Shown: in pieces, positions 8,259 to 17,217 of the stretch | How the letters are laid out: the number at the start of each line of letters is the position of its first letter | Numbering within the stretch: the stretch's first letter is position 1 | Origin: DATAFF01 sp963744915 | GTDB taxonomy: Bacteria; Pseudomonadota; Alphaproteobacteria; Rhizobiales; Aestuariivirgaceae | Assembly (NCBI GenBank): GCA_963744915.1 | Contig: CAVUUY010000014.1 | Coordinates: 62,001 to 126,000, forward strand | Length of the DNA: 64,000 nt | Reading direction: 5' to 3' | Translations under genes and position numbers: made by a program | Notes under the pieces: model-generated | Databases searched by the model: none | Told to the model about the DNA's origin: nothing | What the model saw: only the letters and a program-made list of their open reading frames with translations

Positions 8259-9181
8259 GACCTTATCCTCATCTCTTCGCGGTTGCCGAGGAGGCCCTGC
8301 GGCCGCCACCTGCTGAGCAGGATGAGAAACAGGCCAACGATCACGAAGCGCAGAGCTGCCTGCTGCCCTGCGGAAAGAGATGTGTCGATCAGCCTGGTGC
8401 CTTCTAGCAATGCCCAGAAGATGACGCTGCCGATCGCTACGCCGGGGTAGTTCGCGAAGCCGCCGAGCACCAAAATCGCATAGCCGAAAAAGGTGAATGT
8501 CGGATCGAACACGCTTGGATAGAGGTAGGTTACGTTGAGCGCGACGAAGAAGCCGGCGACGGCAGCCAGCGCGGCGGCGATGGCGAGCGACTGCAGCTTG
8601 TAGGAGAAGATGTCCTTGCCGAGCGCGGCGGTCGCGTCCTCGTCTTCGCGGATGCCGCGCAGGACGCGGCCCCAGGGGGTGTGCTGCAATGCGATCATGG
8701 CGAGGAGGAGCACCAGAAAGGTCAGCCAGACCACGATGAACAGCGGCAGCTGCGTGTATTTGTCCAGGCCGCCGAAAGCAAGCCTCGACAACATCCAGTC
8801 GGCGAGGGTGCGCCATTCGGCATCGAAGCCTAGAACACCCTGGTTACCGCCGGAGAATTCGGCGTTTTGCAGGGTGTAGCGGACGATCTCGCCAAAGGCG
8901 ATGGTCGCCATGGCGAAATGATCCGCCCGCAGACGCAACGAGGATATGCCGACGAACAGGCCCGCCGCGACGGCAAGAACGATGCCGGCAAAAAGCGCCG
9001 CCCAGAGCGACCAGCCCCAATCGACGACCAGCAACCCGTTGGCATAGGCGCCGATTGCCATGAACCCGGCCTGGCCAAAATTATGCAGGCCGGTAAACCC
9101 CACATTCAGCTGCAAGCCAAGCGTGAATATCCCATAGATGCCTGCCAGGACACCGACATTGATCCAGAAATCGATGCTCAT
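8255..9181 (-). CDS. livM: Branched-chain-type ABC transporter permease (LivM-like)
   Basis: 308 residues from ATG at 9181, overlapping the livH stop by ATGA. About eight to ten hydrophobic segments. Conserved LivM stretch QLNVGFTGLHNFGQAGFMAIGAY (here given only as region ~25-47) near the N terminus and the cytoplasmic coupling helix GIREDEDAAALG-like segment (GIREDEDATAALG). The longer frame to 10150 is an artefact read antisense-in-phase with livH. Pairs with LivH in the membrane. Confidence 0.92.
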   Translation of the reverse strand: MSIDFWINVGVLAGIYGIFTLGLQLNVGFTGLHNFGQAGFMAIGAYANGLLVVDWGWSLWAALFAGIVLAVAAGLFVGISSLRLRADHFAMATIAFGEIVRYTLQNAEFSGGNQGVLGFDAEWRTLADWMLSRLAFGGLDKYTQLPLFIVVWLTFLVLLLAMIALQHTPWGRVLRGIREDEDATAALGKDIFSYKLQSLAIAAALAAVAGFFVALNVTYLYPSVFDPTFTFFGYAILVLGGFANYPGVAIGSVIFWALLEGTRLIDTSLSAGQQAALRFVIVGLFLILLSRWRPQGLLGNREEMRIRS

Positions 9182-10191
9182 GAGCGCCGCCGCGCTGCCC
9201 GACTGAATATGCCCTGCGGCATGAACAGCAGGATCACGATAAGAAGGGCAAAACCGACCGCCGGCTTCCAGCGCGCATTGAAGAGGAGCGTCGACCATTC
9301 CTGCGACAGGCCGATCACCAATCCTCCGACGAGAGCGCCATAGGCATTGCCGATGCCGCCGAGGACGGTTGCCGCAAACAGGCTGAGCAGCAGCGTAATT
9401 CCGAAGTTCGGATTGAAGCTGCCGATGGCTGTCGCATAGAGGATGCCGGCCAGCCCCGCGAGGAAGCCCGAGGCAATCCACGTTAGGTCGATGATCTTGT
9501 TGGTGTTGATGCCAGATACCTCGGCGAGCGCGCGATTGTCCGCAAAGGCGCGCATCTCCTTGCCGATATTGGTGTAGCGCAGCACCAGCCCGACAAGCAG
9601 CATGGCAATCAGTCCGACCGCAAGCGCTGCCGCCTGCAAGGTGCCGAAGCGCAAGGGACCGATGACGATCGAGGAAACGACGTTGGCGCCGAGGGTCCTC
9701 ACCTGGCTGCCGGCCACGAACTGAATCGAGAAGCGCAACACCAGCGCCAGGCCGATGGCGGAGAGGAACAGTTGAAGATGGCCGGCGCCGGCGCTGCGCA
9801 GCGGCCGCCAGACAAGCTTTTCGGTGGCGAGCGAAAGCAATGCGGTTGCGATCATCGACAATGCCATCGCCAAAAGCAGCGGCATCCCGAGATAACCGAA
9901 CAAAATGGTGAAGTAGGCGCCGGCGACCAGGAGATCGCCATGGGCGAAATTCACCAGCTTGAGCACGCCCAGAACCAGAGTGAGGCCGATTGCGCCTAAC
10001 CCCATATACCCGCCGGCGACCAGGCCGTTCAATGTTGCCTGGGATGCCGGAACGAGTCCGACCGCCGCCGCCAAAGCAGAGAAGACGAGGACGATCGCCA
10101 CAAGCAAAAGTCCCGGTGGGGACAAACGTGCGGAATGCGGTGGCGGGCAAACATCGCTTGCCGCGCCGCGCGCCGGGAATTCCGAACCCAC
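9178..10191 (-). CDS. livH: Branched-chain-type ABC transporter permease (LivH-like)
   Basis: 337 residues with multiple membrane segments. Contains the LivH landmarks TLVLGVLKLVNFAHGDLLV near residue 75 and the coupling-helix segment MRAFADNRALAEVSGIN near residue 215. The first ~25 residues are rich in proline and small residues and may be a cytoplasmic extension or an over-long start. Only 7 bp separate it from the binding-protein stop, so the five transporter genes are co-transcribed. Confidence 0.9.
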   Translation of the reverse strand: MGSEFPARGAASDVCPPPHSARLSPPGLLLVAIVLVFSALAAAVGLVPASQATLNGLVAGGYMGLGAIGLTLVLGVLKLVNFAHGDLLVAGAYFTILFGYLGMPLLLAMALSMIATALLSLATEKLVWRPLRSAGAGHLQLFLSAIGLALVLRFSIQFVAGSQVRTLGANVVSSIVIGPLRFGTLQAAALAVGLIAMLLVGLVLRYTNIGKEMRAFADNRALAEVSGINTNKIIDLTWIASGFLAGLAGILYATAIGSFNPNFGITLLLSLFAATVLGGIGNAYGALVGGLVIGLSQEWSTLLFNARWKPAVGFALLIVILLFMPQGIFSRAARRRS

Positions 10192-10198
10192 GGGAAGT

Positions 10199-11446
10199 CT
10201 ACTTCACATCGACCTGCTCGATGGTGACCTGCTTGCCGTCCTTATATTGAAAGATATCGTAGAGGCTCGTCGATGGGTCTCCATTGTCGAGGAACCGGAA
10301 GGCACCCGAAACGCCGACATAGTCGATGGGCTTGCCCGTTGCCGCGAGCTTGAGCGCCTCGCCGAGATTCTCGATCGTGAATTGCGGCGCGCCTTCCTGC
10401 GTCACCGTTCTGACCTTGTCGCGGATCGCTCCGGGCTCGGTCGAATTTGCCTGGACGGCGGCCAGAAAGCACAGGATTCCAGCGTCGAAGGTGTTGGCCG
10501 TCAGGGAGGTGTTGGCGACACCGCCGGCCTCATCCCAGAGCTTGTTGAAGAGCTTGGTGGGTCCGGTTCCCTGTGGCGATCCGGCGGCCACGCCAAAGGA
10601 GCCGGCGAGTGCTTCGGCAGGAATGTTGTCGGGGACCTTGGCGAAGGACATGGCGTCCGGCACGAAGAGCTTCTTGGCGTCGAATTTGCCGGTGCGCACC
10701 AGAGCAGCCCCGAGTTTGGCGAAGGTTTCGGGATAGTCGATCACGACATAGGCGTCCGGATCGCCCTCGACGATCTGTCCAGCTTCGGATTCGAAGCTCG
10801 CCTGTTGCGGATCGAAGGACACCTTGGTCGTCACGCTGCCGCCAGCGGCCTGCCAGTTGTCGTTGAAGCTCTTCGCCAGGGCATCGCCATAGGGTTCGTT
10901 GCGATAGGCAACCGAGACCTTCTTTCCCTTGCCGATGTGCTTCTCGATCGCCATGACAAGCGCCTTGGCCTGCAGATCATCGGCTGGAACTGTCCGAAAG
11001 ATGGTGTGATCGTCGTTCACCTTGCGCAGGCGCGTGCTCGTGGCTGTCGGCCAAAGAGTGATCTTGCGCTGCATGGTGATGCCATTGAGAATCGAGATCG
11101 ATTCCGGCGTCGTGGCTGGTCCCACGAGGCAGGACGCGCCCTTGTCGATCAGCGTCCGGGCGGCGGAAAGCGCGGCTTGCGGGTCACCTTGCGAATCGGC
11201 CGCGACCAAGGTGACGGTTGCCGGCACGCCAGCGTCCTTGGCGGCTTTGTTGGCTACCTGCGCCGACAGGTTCATGGCCTTCTCGGATGTCGGGCCAAGC
11301 TCGGAAAGCGGCCCCGTCGACTCGAGGAGATTGCCGATCGTGAGATTGAGCGGCTCGGCTCCAGCCTCGGTGGAACCCAGCATCAGCGCGAGGGCGGTTG
11401 CCGCCATCCAAGGCCGCGCATTCCGAATTTTCCACGATAGGACCAT
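10199..11446 (-). CDS. Periplasmic substrate-binding protein of the HAAT/Liv-type transporter
   Basis: 415 residues. ATG at 11446 follows AGGAG and is followed by a signal peptide (basic start, hydrophobic core MAATALALMLG, then AGA cleavage near residue 30). The mature part has the type I periplasmic-binding fold of LivJ/K relatives, with LLESTGPLSELGP and the VGPATTPESISI hinge segment. Captures the ligand and delivers it to LivHM. Ligand is unknown; aromatic or acyl acids are plausible because both flanking genes of the operon are CoA ligases. Confidence 0.88.
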   Translation of the reverse strand: MVLSWKIRNARPWMAATALALMLGSTEAGAEPLNLTIGNLLESTGPLSELGPTSEKAMNLSAQVANKAAKDAGVPATVTLVAADSQGDPQAALSAARTLIDKGASCLVGPATTPESISILNGITMQRKITLWPTATSTRLRKVNDDHTIFRTVPADDLQAKALVMAIEKHIGKGKKVSVAYRNEPYGDALAKSFNDNWQAAGGSVTTKVSFDPQQASFESEAGQIVEGDPDAYVVIDYPETFAKLGAALVRTGKFDAKKLFVPDAMSFAKVPDNIPAEALAGSFGVAAGSPQGTGPTKLFNKLWDEAGGVANTSLTANTFDAGILCFLAAVQANSTEPGAIRDKVRTVTQEGAPQFTIENLGEALKLAATGKPIDYVGVSGAFRFLDNGDPSTSLYDIFQYKDGKQVTIEQVDVK

Positions 11447-11571
11447 GTTGATCTCCTGACGAAACCGACCGTTGACGGGCGCCAACCAATAAACGTCGGT
11501 AATGAAAGGCAGGCGTGAGCATTAAGTCAACGGTCGGCTCGGGCGATCGAAAGGGGGGCGCTCTCAAGCTC

Positions 11572-13170
11572 TCAGACTGGATCATCCTCGCCGGCAAGAT
11601 GTGCCCGCATGCGTTCGGCAACGATCCGACGGTCGATCTTGCCTGCGCCGTTGAGAGGCAAGGCGGCAACGAACCGGATATGGCGAGGATGCGCATAGGC
11701 CGGTCCTTCGGCCAGGCAGAACCGCTTGAGGGTATCCTCGCTCGCCGTCGCACCCGACGCCAAAACCAGCATGGCGGCCGGCACATGGCCTTTGACGGCG
11801 TGCGGCACGGCGACGACCGAGACATCGGCGACGGCGGGATGGCGCAGGAGCAGGTTCTCGACCTCGAGAGGATAGATATTCTCGCCGCCGGAATTGAACA
11901 TGTCATCGGTACGGCCCTTGAAATAGTAGAATCCATCGGCGTCGCGGGTAAAGAGGTCGCCGGTGCGCAACCAGCCGTCCTTGAGACGCTGCGCATTGAC
12001 CTCGGGCAGCTTGAAATAACCCGGCGTCACGCCAGGGTTCTTCACCCATAATTCGCCGTAACTTCCGGACTCCTGGCCGTCGGCGCCCACCAGCTTGACC
12101 TCGCCCTCGGGCCACGCGACGCCGGCACTGCCGTGCGGCACCATTCGCCCGTCGAGCGGCGGTCCGATCATCACCGGCCCGCCTTCGGTCAGTCCATAAC
12201 TCTCGCTCACCGGAACACCGAAGGCGGTCTCGACGGCCTCGAGCAGCTCCTTGGGCGTCGGTGCAGACCCGATGCTCAGCCGCTTCAATGCGCCAAAGTC
12301 GAGGCTGCCGATCAGATCGCGATGCTGCAGGAGCAGGGTGAACACGGCCGGCACGCCGCCCGTTTCCGTGCATTTGTAGTTGGCGAGCGTCGTGAGAAAG
12401 CGGCGGGGTTCGAAGTTCGGCAGGATCACCACCGATCCCCCGCAATGCAGCATTGGCTTGATCGCGCCGGCCATGGCGTTCTTGTGGTAAAGGGGCACTG
12501 CCGTGAGCACGCGGTCGTCCGGTGCGGCCGGCCAGTAGCGCTGCACTGCGCGGATCCACCATAGCTGCCCCGCATGCGTCAGCACGACGCCTTTGGGCCT
12601 GCCGGTCGAACCTGACGTATAGGGCTGGAACGATGGGTGGTCGTCGGCGATGGCTTCGGCAGAAAATTCCGGCGGCATGGCCTTCAGGCGGGTTTCGTAG
12701 TCGTTCCAGCCCTTGCGCTCGCCCCCGAGCAGCAATTTCATCCGGCAGCCGATGGCGTCGGCGAGGGCAGCAAAATTGGCATTGGCCGCAGGCTCGACAA
12801 TTGCGCCAGCGCATTCGGCATCGCGGATGATGTAGTCGAGCGCGTCGCTGCCGAGCTTGGTGTTCAACGGCACCGGCACCACGCCTGCACGCATCGCGCC
12901 ATACATGATCTCGACGAATTCGAAGCGGTTGCCGATCGACATTGCCAGCCGGTCGCCTGGCTTCAGCCCACTCTCCCGGCAGAGCGTCGCAAAACGGTCG
13001 AGCCGCTCTTCAAGCGCTCGATAGGTTATCTCCTGGGGATTTTCCGCCGAGAGATCGATCATGGCGATCGCCTTCGGCCCGGTTCGAGCGGCGTGGTAAT
13101 TCCAATAGCCGAGGTTGTTGGCGCGCGGATCGCCCGGGGCGAAACCTTCGAGGATGTGGCTGGTCGTCAT
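11572..13170 (-). CDS. Acyl/aryl-CoA ligase (AMP-forming), copy 2
   Basis: 532 residues and the first gene of the operon. Same ANL motifs as copy 1: YTSGSTGRPKG, SYGLTEGG, RTGD...FKGRTDDMFNSGGENIYP, and NGAGKIDRR with the C-terminal catalytic lysine. Long blocks, such as NRFEFVEI and VPLYHKNAMAGAIKPML, are shared with copy 1, so the two arose by duplication. It precedes the substrate-binding gene by ~125 bp, which may hold a secondary promoter. Inferred job: activate the imported acid to its CoA ester. Confidence 0.9.
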   Translation of the reverse strand: MTTSHILEGFAPGDPRANNLGYWNYHAARTGPKAIAMIDLSAENPQEITYRALEERLDRFATLCRESGLKPGDRLAMSIGNRFEFVEIMYGAMRAGVVPVPLNTKLGSDALDYIIRDAECAGAIVEPAANANFAALADAIGCRMKLLLGGERKGWNDYETRLKAMPPEFSAEAIADDHPSFQPYTSGSTGRPKGVVLTHAGQLWWIRAVQRYWPAAPDDRVLTAVPLYHKNAMAGAIKPMLHCGGSVVILPNFEPRRFLTTLANYKCTETGGVPAVFTLLLQHRDLIGSLDFGALKRLSIGSAPTPKELLEAVETAFGVPVSESYGLTEGGPVMIGPPLDGRMVPHGSAGVAWPEGEVKLVGADGQESGSYGELWVKNPGVTPGYFKLPEVNAQRLKDGWLRTGDLFTRDADGFYYFKGRTDDMFNSGGENIYPLEVENLLLRHPAVADVSVVAVPHAVKGHVPAAMLVLASGATASEDTLKRFCLAEGPAYAHPRHIRFVAALPLNGAGKIDRRIVAERMRAHLAGEDDPV

Positions 13171-13230
13171 GAAATGCCATGCTCACCCCGGAAAACATGA
13201 AATACGCCGAGGACGTCACCGATACAACCA

Positions 13231-13710
13231 TCAGGGGGTCTTCGGCCAGTTGCGTTCCAAGGCGGCAGGATAGGAGAACTGGCCGGGGCCGATGACGGCA
13301 GTGGTTCGATCATTTTCATTCGACTTGTCATGCACGCGGCTCATGCGACCATTGGCAATGCCCCCCGATCCGCGCTCCTGCGTGATCGTGGCCGTCTGCC
13401 CGGCGGGCGTGTCGCTGGACGGTGTCGCGGGATTGGTCTCGATGCCGGAGGGTTGGTCCGGTGTTCGGTCGAGCGTCTGCTGGTTATCGATCATTCCGGT
13501 GGTCGCCCGACCGACGGGGCTGGTCGATGGAAGCGGCAGCGGCATGGTGCCGAGCCCGGGTGTGGTCGTTCCCGAGGCCGCACCGCGCGAAGCCGCAGTG
13601 CCCGAAAGGTTTCGCGATGCAACGCCGGCGGTTTGCGAAAAGGTCGTGCCGGGCAGGATCGTAAGAAGCAAGGCGCCGATCACGCTGCAACCGACATATT
13701 TCTTGAGCAT
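13231..13710 (-). CDS. Secreted Ser/Thr/Pro-rich protein, unknown function
   Basis: 159 residues from ATG at 13710. An N-terminal signal peptide is visible (MLKKYVGCSVIGALLLTILP...FSQ). The mature part is low-complexity, rich in Thr, Ser, Pro and Gly, ending in FSYPAALERNWPKTP. The frame upstream of 13710 is unlikely to be coding. Similar small exported proteins are common in Hyphomicrobiales; no function can be given. Confidence 0.65.
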   Translation of the reverse strand: MLKKYVGCSVIGALLLTILPGTTFSQTAGVASRNLSGTAASRGAASGTTTPGLGTMPLPLPSTSPVGRATTGMIDNQQTLDRTPDQPSGIETNPATPSSDTPAGQTATITQERGSGGIANGRMSRVHDKSNENDRTTAVIGPGQFSYPAALERNWPKTP

Positions 13711-13897
13711 CGCGGGTCCTCCACTCTCAAAAGTGGGATATGCCCGGCATTTGGTTGTTCGGCCGGGGAAAGGCGCCTGACAAAGTGTCTCAGTGGGGCC
13801 GGGATGGCCGGCGCGCACGCCAAGGCCAAGCAGCAGCCTGGCTGGCGGCCGGCGCATCGGTCATGGCGGCAAGGCTTTGCCGAGGTGGTGCGTTCGC

Positions 13898-14491
13898 TCA
13901 AACCAAGTTGAAAAGCAGGCCGACGCCGGCAAGCGCAATCGCTGCGCCAGCGGCTTGCGCCGCGCTCCGTGCGGTGCGCTCGGGAGCCAGGCTCGTCGCG
14001 AGCCCGAAGCCGATGCCGATCACATGCAGCAAGGCGGTCGCGACAACGAAGCCGACGGCATAACTCAATCCCGATGCATCGACGGGCATCTCCGCGCCAT
14101 GCGCGTGGCCATGAAAGATCGCGAAGAAGCCGACGAGCGCAACTGCCGCCATCGTCGACAGGTCGATCCGGAGCGCCACGGCCGCGCCAAGCACCAGAAC
14201 CGACAGGGCGATGGCGAGCTCGACGAAGGGCAGTGCGATGCCGCCGATCCCGATCGCGCCGCCTAGCGCCATCATCGCGACGAAAGCCGTCGGAACGAGA
14301 TACAAGGCCCTGCCGCGGAGGGAAGCGGCATAGAGGCCGACCGCCACCATGGCCAGGATGTGATCGAGCCCGCTGAACGGGTGGCCGAAGCCGTGCTGGA
14401 AGCCCCGCGTGGCGCCGATGCCGGTATGGGCCTCGGCGGCGGTGGCAAGAAGGACGAGCGCTGTAATGATGAGTGGTAGACGCCTTGTCAC
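13898..14491 (-). CDS. hupE: HupE/UreJ-family membrane protein
   Basis: 197 residues from GTG at 14491, chosen because AAAGGAG lies eight bases upstream; an ATG at 14536 is possible. After a signal-like first segment the sequence HTGIGATRGFQHGFGHPFSG and then LDHILAMVAVGLYA matches the HupE/UreJ start, with the conserved HPxxGxDH metal-site pattern. FHGHAHGAEMP in the middle is the second histidine cluster. About six to seven membrane segments. The family is linked to nickel (or cobalt) uptake for hydrogenase or urease; no such enzyme is visible here. Confidence 0.87.
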   Translation of the reverse strand: MTRRLPLIITALVLLATAAEAHTGIGATRGFQHGFGHPFSGLDHILAMVAVGLYAASLRGRALYLVPTAFVAMMALGGAIGIGGIALPFVELAIALSVLVLGAAVALRIDLSTMAAVALVGFFAIFHGHAHGAEMPVDASGLSYAVGFVVATALLHVIGIGFGLATSLAPERTARSAAQAAGAAIALAGVGLLFNLV

Positions 14492-14604
14492 GTGCCGCTC
14501 CTTTGCTCTTGCACGCATCAGATCCGATGCGTTCATGACCGGGGCAATCCTAGAGCATGCCGTGGGATCGATGCCACCGTCTTTCCGGCCACCGCGCTAC
14601 CGTC

Positions 14605-14642
14605 TTGCCAAGTGGCAGCATTTTTGCTATATGATGCCATAT
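14605..14642 (+). promoter_or_regulatory. Promoter with overlapping inverted repeats for the Xre/RES pair
   Basis: TTGCCA (14605-14610) and TATATG (14628-14633) are spaced by 17 bp, a good sigma-70-type promoter. Two inverted repeats overlie it: TGCCA-AG-TGGCA (14606-14617) at the -35 box and ATATG-ATGC-CATAT (14629-14642) spanning the -10 and the start codon. Placement fits autorepression by the antitoxin, as known for Xre-RES systems. Confidence 0.6.
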
Positions 14643-15054
14643 GACTGAGATCGAGCGCATCGAGGCGGATGAGGGAGCGTTCGTACCGGGTCCGATCTCG
14701 GATGCCGAAGCGGATGCGATGTTCCGTGCCGCCATCGCTCTGTTCGGGCGCTGGAAGCTGACGGACGAGCAGGCGGCAATCCTGCTCGACCTGCCTTTGC
14801 GGACCTATCGGCGGTGGAAGGCCGAGCGCAAGGGCCGGTTCGATCGCGACGGCAGGGCGCGGCTGTCGAACCTCATGGGCATCCACAAGGCGCTCAGGAT
14901 CGTCTTTCGCGAGCCGGAGCGCGGTTATGCCTGGGTGCGGAAGCCGAATGCCGCCTTTGGCGGCGGCGCGGCCCTCGATGTCATGCTCCATGGCGAGCTC
15001 ACCGACCTGATGCGGGTGCGCCGCTATCTCGATGCCGAGCGGGGCGGCTGGTGA
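14641..15054 (+). CDS. Xre/MbcA/ParS-family antitoxin
   Basis: 137 residues. Residues ~20-75 form a helix-turn-helix of the type found in RES-partner antitoxins (LTDEQAAILLDLPLRTYRRW), and the C-terminal half, with RGYAWVRKPNAAFGGGAALD, is the toxin-binding MbcA/ParS-like domain (DUF2384). It should neutralise the RES toxin encoded immediately downstream and repress its own promoter. Stop codon overlaps the toxin start by four bases. Confidence 0.9.
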   Translation: MTEIERIEADEGAFVPGPISDAEADAMFRAAIALFGRWKLTDEQAAILLDLPLRTYRRWKAERKGRFDRDGRARLSNLMGIHKALRIVFREPERGYAWVRKPNAAFGGGAALDVMLHGELTDLMRVRRYLDAERGGW

Positions 15055-15767
15055 TCGATGCGAGCCTCGTTCCCCAGTCGCATGTTCGGTGGCGGGGCGC
15101 GGTCAGGATCATCCGCAGCGCCTTCCCGCCGGTCGATCTCTTCGAGGACATCGCCGATCCGGCCGATTGGCCGCTGCTGATTGCGGCCGAGCAGAAGACC
15201 AACCCCCGGCTCATGGACTCGATCGGCGAGCTCGACCGGGTGCCACCCGGCCGGCGGGTCGGCGGGGCCGGCGCCTCGTTCATCATGGCGCCGTTCGTTC
15301 ATGTGAGCGCCGAGCGGGCCAGCCGCTTCGGCGATGGGTCGTTCGGCGTGCTCTATGCCGGGCGCACCTTCGCGGTGGCGCTGATGGAGACCATGCATCA
15401 TCATGCGCGCTTCATGGCGCGCACCGCGGAGGCGCCGGGGTGGACATCACAATTCCGCGAGATCGTTCTCGATATCGAGGGCGCTCTGCACGATCTGCGG
15501 AGCGGTGATCGGCTCTACGAGCCATTGCTCGATCCCGACGACTACGCCCGGAGCCAGGCCTTTGCGCGGGAAATTCGGCAGGCGCGGTCCGAGGGGATCG
15601 TCTATCCGAGCGTCCGCTGCACCGGGGGCGAATGCGCCGGGCTGTTCTATCCCGACCTCGCCTCGCATGCCGTGCAGGGCCGCCACCTCGACTATCATTG
15701 GAATGGCGAACGCGTTGATCTCGTTCGTGATTTATCGGCCGGTCAGGTTTTCCGCGTGGTCCCGTGA
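15051..15767 (+). CDS. RES-domain toxin
   Basis: 238 residues from GTG at 15051 (GTGA overlap with the antitoxin stop). Carries the RES pattern: an R-x-x-R-x(AF) opening segment (IIRSAFPP), a central small-residue segment with the conserved glutamate (FGVLYAGRTFAVALMETMHH) and a C-terminal Ser region (IVYPSVRCTGGECAGLF). Characterised RES toxins degrade or ADP-ribosylate from NAD+, so NAD+ depletion is the likely action. Length is typical. Gene pair appears intact. Confidence 0.9.
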   Translation: MIDASLVPQSHVRWRGAVRIIRSAFPPVDLFEDIADPADWPLLIAAEQKTNPRLMDSIGELDRVPPGRRVGGAGASFIMAPFVHVSAERASRFGDGSFGVLYAGRTFAVALMETMHHHARFMARTAEAPGWTSQFREIVLDIEGALHDLRSGDRLYEPLLDPDDYARSQAFAREIRQARSEGIVYPSVRCTGGECAGLFYPDLASHAVQGRHLDYHWNGERVDLVRDLSAGQVFRVVP

Positions 15768-15776
15768 GCAACGCCT

Positions 15777-16868
15777 TCATGAGGCGGCGCGCTTGCCGGT
15801 GCGGAACGTTTCCTCGACGCGCGAGGGCTCGCCCTGCCGGTGACTGCGACCAAGGAAAGTCTCGCGGATGTCGATGCTGCTCGTCACGCCGATCTTCGCC
15901 TTGTTCTGCTTGATCCAGGCGTCGGCGGCAGCCCGCCCGCGGTCACGCAGGAATTCGAGAAATGCCATGTCGGTGTTGAGCTTGCTCGAGGCGTTGAGGT
16001 GGTATTCAAGCGATGGTGCCGGGATCATATGCATGTTGATCCGCTTGTATTTCTTCTCGTCAAGCCGGTTCTCGTCGATCAGCCGGCGAACGAAATCGAT
16101 GGCCCGCATCTCGGCGATGAGGCTGGAATTGAAGCTGATCTCGTTCAGCCGGTTGATGATCTCATTCGCCTGCATTGGCGTTTCATCGCGGGTCAGCGGA
16201 TTGATCTGCACCAGCAATATGTCCTTGATCTCGGTGTAATAGATCAGCGGCCAGATGCTGGGGTTGCCCATATAGCCGCCATCCCAATAGGGCTCGCCAT
16301 CGACATCGACGGTCTGGAAGTAGAAGGGGATGCAGGCCGAGGCGAGGATGGCGTCGACACTGACCTCCCGGCAGTGGAACACCCGCGGCCGGCCGGTGTG
16401 CACCGAGGTCGCGGTGATGAAGACCGGGACCGCGCCGCCGGCATTGATGAGCTTCCAATCGATGAAATCGGCGAGCAGGGTGCGAAGCGGGTTGAGGTTG
16501 AAAGGATTGTACTGATAGGGCGAGAAGACCCGCACCATGAGCTCGAACCACTGGTAGCTGACGGTGTTGTCGATGTTCCAGTTCTGCAGCCAGTGGTCGA
16601 GCGGGGTTGCCTTGAACGGGCTGTAGAGACAGCCAAGATCGCTGACAGCGCGCCAGAATTGATCGAGCGCCGCCCTCGCCCCGGCACGGCCGCCAGAGCG
16701 GTAGCCATGCGCCAGCACGATGGCGTTCATTGCCCCGGCGCTGGCGCCGCTCACGCCATCCGGAACGATGTCCTCTTCCTCGAGCAGGCGGTCGAGCACG
16801 CCCCAACTATAGGCGCCATGCGAACCGCCACCTTGCAATGCGATGTTCAACCCTTTGGCGTCCATCAT
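15777..16868 (-). CDS. Patatin-like phospholipase
   Basis: 363 residues. Oxyanion-hole motif LQGGGSHGAYSWGVLDRL near residue 12, nucleophile elbow VSGASAGAMNA (GxSxG) near residue 40, and the catalytic Asp in YWDGGYMGNPS near residue 195, so the Ser-Asp dyad is complete. No signal peptide; probably a cytoplasmic acyl hydrolase of phospholipids. Convergent with the RES toxin, nine bases away. Stand-alone gene. Confidence 0.92.
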   Translation of the reverse strand: MMDAKGLNIALQGGGSHGAYSWGVLDRLLEEEDIVPDGVSGASAGAMNAIVLAHGYRSGGRAGARAALDQFWRAVSDLGCLYSPFKATPLDHWLQNWNIDNTVSYQWFELMVRVFSPYQYNPFNLNPLRTLLADFIDWKLINAGGAVPVFITATSVHTGRPRVFHCREVSVDAILASACIPFYFQTVDVDGEPYWDGGYMGNPSIWPLIYYTEIKDILLVQINPLTRDETPMQANEIINRLNEISFNSSLIAEMRAIDFVRRLIDENRLDEKKYKRINMHMIPAPSLEYHLNASSKLNTDMAFLEFLRDRGRAAADAWIKQNKAKIGVTSSIDIRETFLGRSHRQGEPSRVEETFRTGKRAAS

Positions 16869-17000
16869 GCATCTCCTGGCCGACCGTCCGGCCGCCGCCC
16901 CGGCCGGGACCGGCGTTGCTTATAGCAGATCGGTGGGGCGAGCGCCTGCGACCCCTTGGAGGGGAGATTTCCGAGACATAACAAGGGTTTGGAAAGCAGT

Positions 17001-17029
17001 CAGGCCTCAGCTGGGGAGGCTGAGGCCTG
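17001..17029. repeat. Perfect 10-bp inverted repeat in the 16869-17217 gap
   Basis: CAGGCCTCAG (17001-17010) and CTGAGGCCTG (17020-17029) are separated by nine bases. No T-run follows, so it is not a standard terminator. The rest of the 349-bp gap between the patatin gene and the small membrane-protein gene shows nothing I can name; it includes two TTATCCAC/TTGTCCAC-like stretches near 17110 and 17138, resembling DnaA-box sequence. Confidence 0.5.
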
Positions 17030-17217
17030 GGTGCAGGGGATGTTGAACGACGGGGTCTTAAGGGGAATCGCCGTCCAGGACAAGCATGATCATGCAATCG
17101 ACCGGGGGTTGTCCACAAGAATCAATGGATTTTGCAAGTTATCCACAGGCAAATTCCCTGAATCGGGCGAGACGATAGCAAACGGATCACAATGCGGAGA
17201 GCGGGGGTGGAAAATCG

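Noticed and set aside
9182..10150. N-terminal extension of livM
   Set aside because: It is livH read in another frame; the ATGA-coupled start gives the normal LivM length.
13711..13857. Longer start for the Ser/Thr/Pro-rich protein
   Set aside because: It would place 49 basic residues before a clear signal peptide.
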